From assembly GCA_019422525.1 (NCBI GenBank), contig JAHZDE010000008.1, positions 62,001-126,000 of the forward strand: a stretch of 64,000 nucleotides of DNA, in the 5' to 3' direction. Numbering within the stretch: the stretch's first letter is position 1; every line of letters starts with the position of its first letter. Positions 34,211 to 42,171 of this stretch are shown here, piece by piece. Origin of the DNA: Clostridiales bacterium (lineage in GTDB: Bacteria; Bacillota; Clostridia; Oscillospirales; Acutalibacteraceae). The notes below the pieces were generated by a model. That model did not search any database and had not been told where the DNA came from. It saw only the letters and a program-made list of their open reading frames with translations. The position numbers and the translations under genes are program-made.

Positions 34211-35398
34211 TCACACCTCCACTTCTCCGCTCATCAGCTTGGGCAGCAGACGGTCACGGGCTTCTGATAACAATTCATTTTCTGTCTTTAAACCACGTAA
34301 TTTATAAAACCATTTCTCTACTATTGCCGAGTATTTATGAACATACTTTTCTGTGGGAATAAGTATGCTTTTCTCATTTAATCTACCTCGACTAATCTTT
34401 GGTTGTGCCACACCTGTTACAACATCACTTACATTCATATGTTTGCAAAGCATATATAGAAATTCTGTACTATATTCACCAATGCCTTGAAAAATATGGG
34501 CATGATTGTTTACCCAAAATTTCCCCCAGACATACTGTAAAACAGGCGTTCCCTCAGGCGTAATTACAGTGCCATCTTCACCAAATAGCAAATAGATACC
34601 ATCAAAAATATAATCCTCTACATAATCCATCAAAGATGCTGCACCATAATATGGAAACTTTTTCTGTTGTCTATCCCTTTCTGTAGAAGATAATGGCTTA
34701 CGTTTGTTATCGAAACATTCTGAAATATCAGTAATATGTCCATATCTCCACCCCTCCGGCACGTCGTCCACGATTCTGGTGTGTTCATGGCCGGGGAAGC
34801 GCAGGTCTACAAACCACTCTTTATACAGCCGCTGGGCCGCTTCTTCCAGCAGTTTGATCTGCTTTCGGTTGTTCTCGATGAGGTCGTCATAGGCGGAGAG
34901 AATATCGGCAATCCGGTGCTGGGTTTCGAGCGGTGGACAAGGAATATCATAATTTGCAATCATATCTTTGGTCATTGCATTTCTTGAGGCACCTTTTCCG
35001 ACCGAAAGGCCCAACATAAATGACTGCATATATGGACTTGCAAGATAATAGTTTAAAAAACGAGCATCTAAAATAGTGAGATTTGGACGAATAATTGCAA
35101 CATGCTGATTAACACGGGCGGGCAAAACATCGGCTGGAACTATACATGTTCTTGCTACTGAATCACCGGTTATATTGATTAAAACATCATTTGGTTGAAC
35201 GGTAACACCTTTCAGCTTTTCAGCCGCTTGGTCTGTGATATATGTTAATCCATTATAATCAAAGTTAAGATTATAAACATTCTGACTGCGAATAAATGCT
35301 ACACCATCAGATATGTAGACTGTAGCCCCACCTTTTGGTGTTGCACCACTTCCAATTTTAGAACAACAATCTCCTAATTTTACTTTCTCCCAACTCAC
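34211..35398 (-). CDS. hsdS: Type I restriction-modification specificity subunit
   Basis: 395 residues with the two-half structure of HsdS. Target-recognition domain 1 is followed by the conserved helix region (QHRIADILSAYDDLIENNRKQI, LLEEAAQRLYKEWFVDLRFPG), target-recognition domain 2, and the C-terminal helix ending ARDRLLPKLMSGEVEV. The GTG start at 35398 overlaps the hsdM stop (GTGA). The two recognition halves set the DNA sequence bound; it cannot be read from the protein. Confidence 0.93.
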   Translation of the reverse strand: MSWEKVKLGDCCSKIGSGATPKGGATVYISDGVAFIRSQNVYNLNFDYNGLTYITDQAAEKLKGVTVQPNDVLINITGDSVARTCIVPADVLPARVNQHVAIIRPNLTILDARFLNYYLASPYMQSFMLGLSVGKGASRNAMTKDMIANYDIPCPPLETQHRIADILSAYDDLIENNRKQIKLLEEAAQRLYKEWFVDLRFPGHEHTRIVDDVPEGWRYGHITDISECFDNKRKPLSSTERDRQQKKFPYYGAASLMDYVEDYIFDGIYLLFGEDGTVITPEGTPVLQYVWGKFWVNNHAHIFQGIGEYSTEFLYMLCKHMNVSDVVTGVAQPKISRGRLNEKSILIPTEKYVHKYSAIVEKWFYKLRGLKTENELLSEARDRLLPKLMSGEVEV

Positions 35399-37212
35399 AG
35401 CCCCATCTCCTCCCAATTCTTCGAGATGGTCTCCATCAGGCGGTTGGATTCCTCCTGCAAGGAAAGCAGCTCCTTGTGAATCTCGGTCATCCGCTCGTGA
35501 AAATCCACGCCGTCATCCTCGGCGGGCGCTACCCCCACATAAGCGCCGGGGGTGAGGGAATAGCCCTTTGCTTCGATTTCTTCTAGCGCCGCCACCTTGC
35601 ACAGGCCGGGAATGTCATGGTATTCGCCCTCGCCAAACTTTTCCGTCAGCCACAAAGCCTCTTTTGCAGTTTGGATGGATTCTTCCACCGCCGCCACCTT
35701 TTGGGCATACTCGGCTTCCACCGCTTTTTTCTCTTTCCGGGGAGCATCGGCGGCCGCTTTCTTACCCTCGTCCATAAGCTGCGCTTTCTGTCCTTCCAGC
35801 TTTTCCAGCACAGCAGAAAAGTCCCCGCTGCCCAGTGCGCCCGTGTATTCCGCCAGCAGTTCCCGGTATTGGTCGGTTTCGCCCCGGTACAGCCACACAA
35901 TGGCGTTCAGGTTTTTCAGCTGCCAGTCGCTCCACTCGTTCAGGGTACGGTCTACCACGGTGTAGTAGTTCCGGGCGTCGATGAACAGCACCTTGTCCCG
36001 CAGTGTTTCCGGTTTGCCCTTATCGAAGAACCACAGGGAGCAGGGGAGGCTCTTGGTGTAGAAAAAGTTGTTTCCCACACTCACCATTACATCCACATGG
36101 CCGGTTTTTACCAGCTGCTGGCGAATGTCCCTGTCCTTGCCCTGACTGTCGGTGGCGGAGGAGGCCATCACAAAGCCCGCCCGGCCCTGCTCGTTCAGGT
36201 AGGCGTAAAAGTAGGAAATCCACAGGTAATTTCCGTTGCCGATCTCCTTGTTTTTATTCACCGCGGGCAGGCCAAAGGGCAGCCGTCCGGCGCTCTGTGC
36301 GGATTCCGCTTTCACCTTGTCCACATTAAAGGGAGGGTTGGCCATCACATAATCGCAGCAGCCCTCCAAATTGTGGGCGTCGTGATAGAAGGTGTTGGCG
36401 TCGTCGCCGGATTTAATCACGCCGTTCAGGCCATGCACCGCCAGATTCATCAGGCAAAGCTGGGCGTTGTACTCCACTTTTTCCTGCCCGTAAAAGGTCA
36501 TGGTGTTGTTGGCCCGCATCCCGGCGTGTTCCACAAAGTCGCCGGTCTGCACGAACATCCCGCCGCTGCCGCAGGCCGGGTCTAAGAGGATGCCTTGGGT
36601 AGGCTCCAGCACATTGACGATCATTTTTACCAGGGATTTGGGGGTGAAGAACACGCCGTCATCCTGAGCAATGTTTTTGGCGAATTTATTGAGGAAGTAC
36701 TCATAAATTCGGCCCACGATGTCGCCGCCCACCTCGTCCAGAGCGCTGTTATTGAAGATACGCAGCAGCTCGGCCAGCAGTTCATCGGAGAACATGGTGT
36801 AGGTTTTAGGCAGCACGCCCAAAAGCTGCTCGCTTTGCTGTTCCACCAGCTCCATGGCGTTGTTCACCACTTCGCCCAGACTGTTCATGGGTTCGCCGTT
36901 CCAGTTGGTCAATCCGGAGGCGGGAATATTTTCCGGCAGTTCTACCAGATAGGCATATTGTGCTTCACGGGGCAGGAACAAAGCGCTGCGGGAGGCAAAG
37001 TCGCTGGCTTCCACCGGCAGCACCCGTCCGCCGCGAACCGGGCGGTCTTTGAGGATTTCCGCCTCCACCAGCTTAAAACGGCTGTAGGCATAGCGTAAAA
37101 AGATCAGCCCCAGAACAGGCATACAGTATTGGTTTGAGGTCAGCTTGGAGCCCGCCCGCAGCAGGTCGGCGGATTCCCACAGCTCGGCTTCTAATTTGCG
37201 AATATTGATCAT
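35395..37212 (-). CDS. hsdM: Type I restriction-modification DNA methyltransferase subunit
   Basis: 605 residues. An N-terminal helical domain (ELWESADLLRAGSKLTSNQY) precedes the N6-adenine methyltransferase core with motif I DPACGSGGMF (~216) and catalytic NPPF (~291). A C-terminal coiled extension follows. It is first in the operon hsdM-hsdS-SEFIR-hsdR-(DUF262 remnant). Confidence 0.95.
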   Translation of the reverse strand: MINIRKLEAELWESADLLRAGSKLTSNQYCMPVLGLIFLRYAYSRFKLVEAEILKDRPVRGGRVLPVEASDFASRSALFLPREAQYAYLVELPENIPASGLTNWNGEPMNSLGEVVNNAMELVEQQSEQLLGVLPKTYTMFSDELLAELLRIFNNSALDEVGGDIVGRIYEYFLNKFAKNIAQDDGVFFTPKSLVKMIVNVLEPTQGILLDPACGSGGMFVQTGDFVEHAGMRANNTMTFYGQEKVEYNAQLCLMNLAVHGLNGVIKSGDDANTFYHDAHNLEGCCDYVMANPPFNVDKVKAESAQSAGRLPFGLPAVNKNKEIGNGNYLWISYFYAYLNEQGRAGFVMASSATDSQGKDRDIRQQLVKTGHVDVMVSVGNNFFYTKSLPCSLWFFDKGKPETLRDKVLFIDARNYYTVVDRTLNEWSDWQLKNLNAIVWLYRGETDQYRELLAEYTGALGSGDFSAVLEKLEGQKAQLMDEGKKAAADAPRKEKKAVEAEYAQKVAAVEESIQTAKEALWLTEKFGEGEYHDIPGLCKVAALEEIEAKGYSLTPGAYVGVAPAEDDGVDFHERMTEIHKELLSLQEESNRLMETISKNWEEMGL

Positions 37213-37359
37213 TTTATTTCCTCCGGGATGTATTCCATAATATCGCCAAAGTCAGCTTTGACTACGGCGCAGTTTTTTTCCAGTACCACAAGAGTAGCAA
37301 TCCATTCCCTGTTGTATCAAGCAGCCGCTGGACGCCCTCTATCTGTCGGAAGTAGTTTC

Positions 37360-37388
37360 ATTATAGCAAAATATGTCATGTAAAACAA
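37360..37388 (-). promoter_or_regulatory. Promoter of the hsd operon
   Basis: On the minus strand TTGTTT, 17-base spacer, TATAAT. The hsdM leader is then about 145 bases, with nothing recognised in it. Confidence 0.65.
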
Positions 37389-37389
37389 G

Positions 37390-37416
37390 AAACCCTCCCA
37401 TAATTTTGGGAGGGTT
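37390..37416 (-). terminator. Terminator-like hairpin upstream of hsdM
   Basis: AACCCTCCCA pairs with TGGGAGGGTT around a short AT loop; on the minus strand TTTCTTGTTTT follows. It would stop transcripts arriving from the tRNA/prophage side. Confidence 0.7.
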
Positions 37417-37454
37417 GATGGAATAAGTACCGGTATTTTATGATACGAAAGGAA

Positions 37455-37490
37455 GAAAGCCCCGAACGCGGCTTGCGCGTCGAGGCTTTC
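37455..37490 (-). terminator. Terminator of the interrupted tRNA-Thr gene
   Basis: On the minus strand GAAAGCC.CG.CGCG pairs with CGCG..CG.GGCTTTC, a few bases beyond the tRNA 3' end. Confidence 0.7.
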
Positions 37491-37493
37491 AAC

Positions 37494-37542
37494 TGGAGCT
37501 GGAGATCGGACTTGAACCGACGACCTGCTGATTACGAATCAG
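37494..37542 (-). other. 3' fragment of tRNA-Thr(CGT), left attachment site of the prophage
   Basis: 49 bases match the anticodon stem-loop (CTGATTCGTAATCAG, anticodon CGT), T-arm (GGTTCAAGTCC) and 3' acceptor with TCCA of a tRNA-Thr. The 5' half is absent and replaced by unrelated DNA. This is the host end left behind when an element integrates into a tRNA and carries a replacement 3' half. A complete tRNA-Thr(CGT) is expected at the right end, beyond the window. Confidence 0.8.
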
Positions 37543-37649
37543 TTTATATACCTTTTTATCGGCTATAATCACTGCAAAAATGGCTATTTCATGGGATTTT
37601 TGTCTGTTGCAAAGTGCAGAAGATTTTAAGCGAGGTAGTCAAAAAGTAG

Positions 37650-38270
37650 TCAGCCGATTTCCTGGAAACGGGCGTTGATTTTATCGGCTGCCCGCAATCC
37701 ATCTTCTGCCTGCAAATGCGTATAGACCTTTGCCGTCATGGCAATACTGCTATGTCCCATCAGATACTGAGCAGTGCGCAAATCCACACCTGCATAGTAT
37801 AAGTTGGTAGCGTATGTATGGCGCAGCATATGGGGATGCAGCGGAAAATCGATTGCCCGGGTCACCTGTTCCCACATCCGCCGAAAGGCCATCCCGGTCA
37901 TGGGACCGCCGTCTGCTTTGGAAATTACATACAGCCCAGACAAAGGAAGCTGCTCCAAAATGTCCTGCAGTGGGGTAGGGAGGGGGAGGGTTCGATAGGC
38001 AGCCGGTGTTTTTAGTTCCTGGCTGGAATCCGGCTGATTTTTCACAATACTGACTGCCCGGCAAACGGTCAGCCGGTCTTTTTGAAGGTCCCCCCATTGC
38101 AGGCCTAATGCCTCTTCTTTACGTAAACCACAATATAGACAAAGTCCTACAAATGCCCTGGCTTTTGGTGGCAAATCAGCTGTCAAAAGAGCTTTGACCT
38201 GTTGGGGTGTAAGGACCTTGGGCTTTTCTGGCCGGGCGTGGGGCGTGATTTTCAGCCCTTCCGTCGGCAT
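37650..38270 (-). pseudogene. Tyrosine integrase, catalytic domain only
   Basis: 206 residues covering only the catalytic domain, with all expected residues visible: R in CGLRKEEAL, HxxR in HMLRHTYA, H in MGHSS and Y in KVYTH. It begins in the linker (PTEGLKI, normally NPTEGLKI) and lacks the N-terminal arm-binding and core-binding domains (~150-170 residues). A ribosome site GAAAGGTGG precedes ATG 38270, so a short protein may still be made. It ends 100 bases from the attachment site, as usual for a prophage integrase. Confidence 0.8.
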
Positions 38271-38296
38271 AAAAAATACCACCTTTCAGGCATGAC

Positions 38297-38326
38297 TTGC
38301 CAAGCCTACCCCGGAAGTGGTATAAT
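38297..38326 (+). promoter_or_regulatory. Promoter of the candidate small RNA
   Basis: TTGCCA, 18-base spacer, TATAAT with TGG directly before it. It points to the plus strand, where the next genes are all on the minus strand. Confidence 0.7.
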
Positions 38327-38332
38327 CACATT

Positions 38333-38415
38333 GGTTTGGATGGGTTATACCGCTCAAGGTAAGCTCATTCTGTTGCCGCTCTATCCTGTTGACGCAGGGT
38401 AGGGCGGTTTTTTTT
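38333..38415 (+). ncRNA. Candidate ~83-nt small RNA near the attachment site
   Basis: From the predicted start to a very strong terminator: a 13-bp stem (38376-38388 with 38395-38407), 6-base loop and eight T. The segment CCGCTC occurs twice (38350-38355 and 38376-38381), so the terminator's 3' arm could pair with either. A 20-codon frame (ATG 38338) exists but lacks a ribosome site. No plus-strand gene follows. Confidence 0.55.
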
Positions 38416-38417
38416 GT

Positions 38418-38822
38418 TTATTGAGATAGTTTCCCGCTCATGATGTCAAAATGTCGGCGGTAGCGTCTAGGAATACGCAGCTCGATGAAGTACCCGATTT
38501 CTGCCAGAGCTTCGGAAATCAGCCGGAAGCCGTCTTTGTAAAACTCCGCAATCCGTTTTTGTTTGTCTGTGATTCCCTTATACCCGGACGGGCAGACAAA
38601 TGTCCAGTCGGCGGCGGTATTATCAAATACAATACGGAAATATTTGTCAATTTCTGTTTCCCAGATGCCTACCTGCGCCAGCATGATGTGGTGCTCATAG
38701 GCTTCATCGTTCAGCCCCAGCACAGCCTTGCTGCCATCAAAGGCTACCAGCATCATCAGGATTTCATCTGTGCCATATACGGCTTCTACAGCTTCTTTTG
38801 AGGGATAGTAGATAAACTCCAT
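38418..38822 (-). CDS. Conserved-looking hypothetical protein
   Basis: 134 soluble residues, starting MEFIYYPSKEAVEAVYGT, with an acidic N-terminal half and a basic tail (ELRIPRRYRRHF). AAGGAGG lies upstream. It lies in the prophage's lysogeny region. I do not recognise a family. Confidence 0.65.
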   Translation of the reverse strand: MEFIYYPSKEAVEAVYGTDEILMMLVAFDGSKAVLGLNDEAYEHHIMLAQVGIWETEIDKYFRIVFDNTAADWTFVCPSGYKGITDKQKRIAEFYKDGFRLISEALAEIGYFIELRIPRRYRRHFDIMSGKLSQ

Positions 38823-38931
38823 GGGGCCTCCTTATCAATATGAAATCAGCAGATATTACTTTGTTTCCTTTATTTCTTTGAGTTGTTCTTTCACTTTGTT
38901 CTGCTTCCTCTTCGAAATCAGAATTGTATTT

Positions 38932-39306
38932 TTATAAGACTTTTTCAGAAATCATTCTGCAAATTTCAGAAACATTTGTATTCGCTACAAATTCAAATTT
39001 AACTTTTCCCAGACCGCTGAACCACATTTCAAGTTCACTGTCCATATCAAACACACCGGCAGTTTCAACGGAAAAAGCCTGGATTTTGCTGTACGGCAAA
39101 GATGTAAAATCTTTTTTCTTTCCGGTCAGTCCCTGTACATTGATGGCAATAATACGTTTATTGGTAAATACAATGCCATCACGAGCGCCGCGAAAAGTTC
39201 CCATGATGGTTTCTCCCTCTACAAACATGGGGGAAATGATGGATGAAAAATCAGAATCAGGTACCGGCTTGAGTTTCATAAAACTCGCGTTTTGAAAATC
39301 AATCAT
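38932..39306 (-). CDS. PH-domain-like protein
   Basis: 124 residues. The stretch GTFRGARDGIVFTNKRIIAI and later SLPYSKIQAFSVE fits bacterial PH-like (bPH) domains, which bind peptides or lipids. ATG 39306 follows AAGGAG. The start region shares ~48 bases with the region before the next lipoprotein gene. Confidence 0.7.
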   Translation of the reverse strand: MIDFQNASFMKLKPVPDSDFSSIISPMFVEGETIMGTFRGARDGIVFTNKRIIAINVQGLTGKKKDFTSLPYSKIQAFSVETAGVFDMDSELEMWFSGLGKVKFEFVANTNVSEICRMISEKVL

Positions 39307-39313
39307 GTTCTTG

Positions 39314-39361
39314 CACTCCTTCAAAATATTTTATCAACACAACTTTCGGTGGGTCAATTCA
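39314..39361. repeat. Duplicated ~48-base intergenic segment, copy 1
   Basis: Begins CACTCCTTCAAAATATTTTA and continues through ATCAACACA; 41 or so of 48 positions match the copy at 39858-39905. Each copy lies directly upstream of a minus-strand gene. Confidence 0.75.
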
Positions 39362-39464
39362 TTTCTGTGCTGCCTAATTTTTGTTTAAAATGTTTATTAC
39401 AACACGGTAGATTACTTAATTTCCCTATTCGTTTCTGTTCAGGCAGGCGCGGGCGGTTTTTTAA

Positions 39465-39851
39465 TTATCTTTCAGACTCTCCGATTACTTCCGCAATGTT
39501 GTTACGGCTGTCAAGCAACTCCTCGGTTCCACCAGAAACCCCGGATTTGATTTTCGTGATGGAATAGGATGCCGTCATGCAATTGCGCTTAACCGTAGAA
39601 CAGTTGGCGGATAATTTGAATTCGTCTCCTGTTGTATCAAGGGTGCCGCTATGCTCATCTAAAACCTCGTAATATGTATCCAGTTTATCGTGAGCCTCAT
39701 CCGCCGTAATTTCTCCGTCCAAATACTGGTCAATTGCTGTCAGTGCGTTTTTTCCTGTCCGGTATGTTTCTTCTGTTACACCTTCCGGAGTTGAAGAACA
39801 CCCGCAAAGCAAGGCTGCCGCCAAACATAAAATTGCAAATAGTTTTTTCAT
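39465..39851 (-). CDS. Prophage-borne lipoprotein
   Basis: 128 residues. Signal peptide with lipobox LLCGC (C18). The mature part has ALTAIDQYLDGEITADEAHD and a helical region. It lies between integrase and repressor, where lysogenic-conversion genes sit. Function unknown. Confidence 0.75.
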   Translation of the reverse strand: MKKLFAILCLAAALLCGCSSTPEGVTEETYRTGKNALTAIDQYLDGEITADEAHDKLDTYYEVLDEHSGTLDTTGDEFKLSANCSTVKRNCMTASYSITKIKSGVSGGTEELLDSRNNIAEVIGESER

Positions 39852-39857
39852 GACCTA

Positions 39858-39905
39858 CACTCCTTCAAAATATTTTATCAACACACCTTTGGGCGGGTTA
39901 ATCCA
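39858..39905. repeat. Duplicated ~48-base intergenic segment, copy 2
   Basis: Pairs with 39314-39361. Its distal end reaches into the last codons of the 39898 gene. Confidence 0.75.
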
Positions 39906-40881
39906 TATTTGTGCCATCTTGGGTAATTTGCGAAAGTGTATAAGTTTCAACTCCCAGCGGGGTCGCGGCATCGTCCGCGATGAAACGCAGTGTTACAGTT
40001 TCCAGATCGTCGGTGATTTTGAATGCGCTTAGATATGTTCCAGTAGTATCCGGCTTGATAGATTCATCATAAAAATCATTAAAGTTCACTGGAAAAGCCG
40101 CATAATCGATTTTCGCATCCAGAAGATAGAGGATTTCTCCACCAGTTTGATAATTCTGCAATACTTCTAAGTGTTGGGTTTGATAATCCTTTGCATCAAT
40201 TGCTTTTGCAGTATTATTTGTAATTGTATAAGATACAAGTAACACGGGAACATTTTCAAGATTTCTTTCATCTTCAACGGAAATAATATCTAAATTAAGT
40301 AAATTAAAATAAACTTCATTTTCGTAAAGACACTGAACATCTTCCATGTAGTACGGATCAGGGCTGATTTCTTCCGAAGAGCTCTGTGTGTCTGTGCTCT
40401 CACCCCATGCCATAGGTCGAAGATAGAGAAAATGAATGAATCCATATATCAAAAGCATGGCCAACAGCCCAGCCATAATGGATAGAAACACCTTTTTCTT
40501 TACGGAAGGCCAAATGATGCAGACTGCATACAAAACAGCGAAAACCAAACACCATGCTGCCCACACAAATAAATCTTTAAAGGCTCTGTTTGCCGTAAAA
40601 AAACCAATTATAGTAGGTAATCCATAGAGTATCAAGCTGGCAATTTCACCACTTTTACCTTTATTGCGTGTGACAATCGATACAATTCCAGCTGAAAGAA
40701 GGAAAATTCCAACGATAACTCCGCCCAAAGTGCTGACGGCAAATTCGTTTTGTGTAGTAATCAAATCGAACTGTCCCTGCTGTGCCGCAAATCCTACCAC
40801 ACTCACAAGGAATGTTTCCAAAAATACAACCGCTGCCAGTATGATAGATAAAATCCCGGAAACCAATTTCCAAGTTTTCAT
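39898..40881 (-). CDS. SGILSI-family membrane protein with extracellular DUF5067-like domain
   Basis: 327 residues. The N-terminal ~130 are a longer version of the chromosomal proteins at 17454 and 20778 (MKTWKLVSGILSI, AGIVSIVTRNKG, WAAWCLVFA). A further transmembrane helix (~135-155) leads to an extracellular beta domain (VPVLLVSYTITNNTAKAI, LDAKIDYAAFPV) that resembles DUF5067. It is carried by the prophage, so it may change the lysogen's surface. Confidence 0.8.
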   Translation of the reverse strand: MKTWKLVSGILSIILAAVVFLETFLVSVVGFAAQQGQFDLITTQNEFAVSTLGGVIVGIFLLSAGIVSIVTRNKGKSGEIASLILYGLPTIIGFFTANRAFKDLFVWAAWCLVFAVLYAVCIIWPSVKKKVFLSIMAGLLAMLLIYGFIHFLYLRPMAWGESTDTQSSSEEISPDPYYMEDVQCLYENEVYFNLLNLDIISVEDERNLENVPVLLVSYTITNNTAKAIDAKDYQTQHLEVLQNYQTGGEILYLLDAKIDYAAFPVNFNDFYDESIKPDTTGTYLSAFKITDDLETVTLRFIADDAATPLGVETYTLSQITQDGTNMD

Positions 40882-41004
40882 TTTGACACCTCACTCAATA
40901 TTCAATTTTTGTAAAAACAATCTGCAGCAGCATTGCTTGTTTAGTGGGTGTTACGATGAATTCGACTGAAAAAGATAAGAATAATAGATCTCAATAGCTA
41001 CCCA

Positions 41005-41032
41005 TTGACACCTCGAAAATTCGTGTTATACT
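41005..41032 (+). promoter_or_regulatory. Promoter of the 45-residue ORF
   Basis: TTGACA, 16-base spacer, TATACT. The predicted start site (~41039) abuts the LexA-like box. Confidence 0.75.
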
Positions 41033-41039
41033 AAAAACA

Positions 41040-41051
41040 GAACAAATGTTC
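41040..41051. promoter_or_regulatory. LexA (SOS) box-like operator
   Basis: GAACAAATGTTC fits the Gram-positive LexA core GAAC-RNRY-GTTY. It lies directly at the predicted transcription start, a normal repressor position. Confidence 0.65.
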
Positions 41052-41069
41052 GAGAAATGGAGGAATCAC

Positions 41070-41207
41070 ATGGAGAAAACCACGAGCGTCCCTGTATCAA
41101 ATCGTAATGCTGCCGAATTGATAGCCATTATCCGACGAAACAACGATACATATTGCAAGCGACTGCTGGAATATGCTGCTGCGTTGGAAAAGGCCCTGAA
41201 AAAGTAA
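41070..41207 (+). CDS. 45-residue protein under a LexA-like box, candidate antirepressor
   Basis: Small helical protein beginning MEKTTSVPVSNRNAAELIAI and ending ALEKALKK. It has a ribosome site (GGAGGA), its own promoter with a LexA-like box, and a terminator, so it is a complete unit. It converges with the XRE repressor gene. No family recognised; the antirepressor role rests on context only. Confidence 0.6.
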   Translation: MEKTTSVPVSNRNAAELIAIIRRNNDTYCKRLLEYAAALEKALKK

Positions 41208-41220
41208 ATTGTTAAGAATC

Positions 41221-41256
41221 AGCCGGGGGGGATTACCGCTCGGCTCTTTCTTTTTG
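41221..41256 (+). terminator. Terminator of the 45-residue ORF
   Basis: AGCCG pairs with CGGCT, then CTTTCTTTTT. It overlaps the 3' end of the convergent repressor gene. Confidence 0.65.
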
Positions 41257-41613
41257 TCGCCTGACGATGCCGTCTATCAGTTTTCTGATAGCGGCTTTTT
41301 CTTTTTCGTCCAAGCTCCAATAGGCAACCAGCATATCTTTGATGGTATCATCGTCGGATACCTGGATTTCCGCTAATACCTGGGTCAGCTCTGCGTCTTC
41401 GCCTAAATCGACGAACATTTCGCCTTCGCCGGTGCGGAGCCAGACTTCGGAGACGTTGAATTCGCGGCAAATATCCGCAATGGTGCGGTCGCTGGGAATT
41501 CGTTCGCCCTTTTCAATCATCCATACAAAGTTTCTGGTAAGTCCAATTCGGGAAGCAAACTTTTCCTGTGTAAGCCCAGCAGATTTACGAACTTGACTTA
41601 TTCTTTCGTTCAT
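41233..41613 (-). CDS. XRE-family prophage repressor (CI-like) without peptidase domain
   Basis: 126 residues. Helix-turn-helix near the N-terminus (LTQEKFASRIGLTRNFVWMI, then ERIPSDRTIADICREFNV). The C-terminus is a short helical region, with no S24 autocleavage domain, so RecA cannot inactivate it directly. ATG 41613 follows AAAGGAGGTG. It faces early genes across an operator region. Confidence 0.85.
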   Translation of the reverse strand: MNERISQVRKSAGLTQEKFASRIGLTRNFVWMIEKGERIPSDRTIADICREFNVSEVWLRTGEGEMFVDLGEDAELTQVLAEIQVSDDDTIKDMLVAYWSLDEKEKAAIRKLIDGIVRRQKERAER

Positions 41614-41634
41614 CAACACACCTCCTTTGAATCA

Positions 41635-41742
41635 ATAATATCATATTTTGCTAACAGAGTCAACATACAAAAATAGTTTTTTGCTTTATAACAGTTGACA
41701 TAGTTAGAAATATGTGACAAACTAATCTCACAAAGTTAGCAA
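41635..41742. promoter_or_regulatory. Lysis-lysogeny control region
   Basis: Repressor promoter on the minus strand: TTGACT (41658-41663), 17 bases, TATTAT (41635-41640). TTGCTAAC (41648-41655) lies in its spacer and its inverse GTTAGCAA at 41735-41742; TTAGAAA (41704) is a weaker relative. On the plus strand TTGACA (41695-41700) may be the -35 of the early promoter. The repeated octamers are candidate operator half-sites. Confidence 0.6.
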
Positions 41743-41780
41743 TAAACACCGCCCCACAGCGGAGAAAGGAAGTGTAAGAA

Positions 41781-42149
41781 ATTTATATAAAATATCGCTT
41801 AGCTGCTATTGCAGCTTCTTTTCTAATTTTACTGTCTGGGTGTTCTGACAAAATCACTTCCGGTGAAGTAACGGACAAGACTTTTACTCCCGAACATACC
41901 GAAACTCGCCTCATTACGGTAGTGCATTCCAACGGGAAAACCACCTATACCACTGTGGCTCCCTATGTTTATCACTATCCTGATACATGGAGAATTACCA
42001 TCCGTAATTTTGATGAGAATGGTAACGAGTTGAACGAGACATTCCGTGTTACAGAAGATATCTACAACTCTGTAGATATCGAGGATGAATTCGTTTATGA
42101 TGAGGACTTTGAGCCAAACGAACCTGAATATACCCGGGAGCCGAAATAA
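41781..42149 (+). CDS. Prophage lipoprotein with apparent ATT start
   Basis: About 122 residues. Signal peptide with lipobox LSGC at positions 18-21 of the frame, then a domain with HSNGKTTYTTVAPYVYHYPD. A stop (TAA 41775) lies just upstream, and no ATG, GTG or TTG comes before the signal peptide. ATT 41781, 8 bases after AAAGGAAG, is the best start. It is the first plus-strand gene after the repressor. Confidence 0.65.
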   Translation: MYIKYRLAAIAASFLILLSGCSDKITSGEVTDKTFTPEHTETRLITVVHSNGKTTYTTVAPYVYHYPDTWRITIRNFDENGNELNETFRVTEDIYNSVDIEDEFVYDEDFEPNEPEYTREPK

Positions 42150-42171
42150 TGCAAAAAAGGAAGTGAGAAAT

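Noticed and set aside
38338..38403. 20-codon leader peptide in the small RNA
   Set aside because: No ribosome site and no downstream plus-strand gene; not enough to call a gene.
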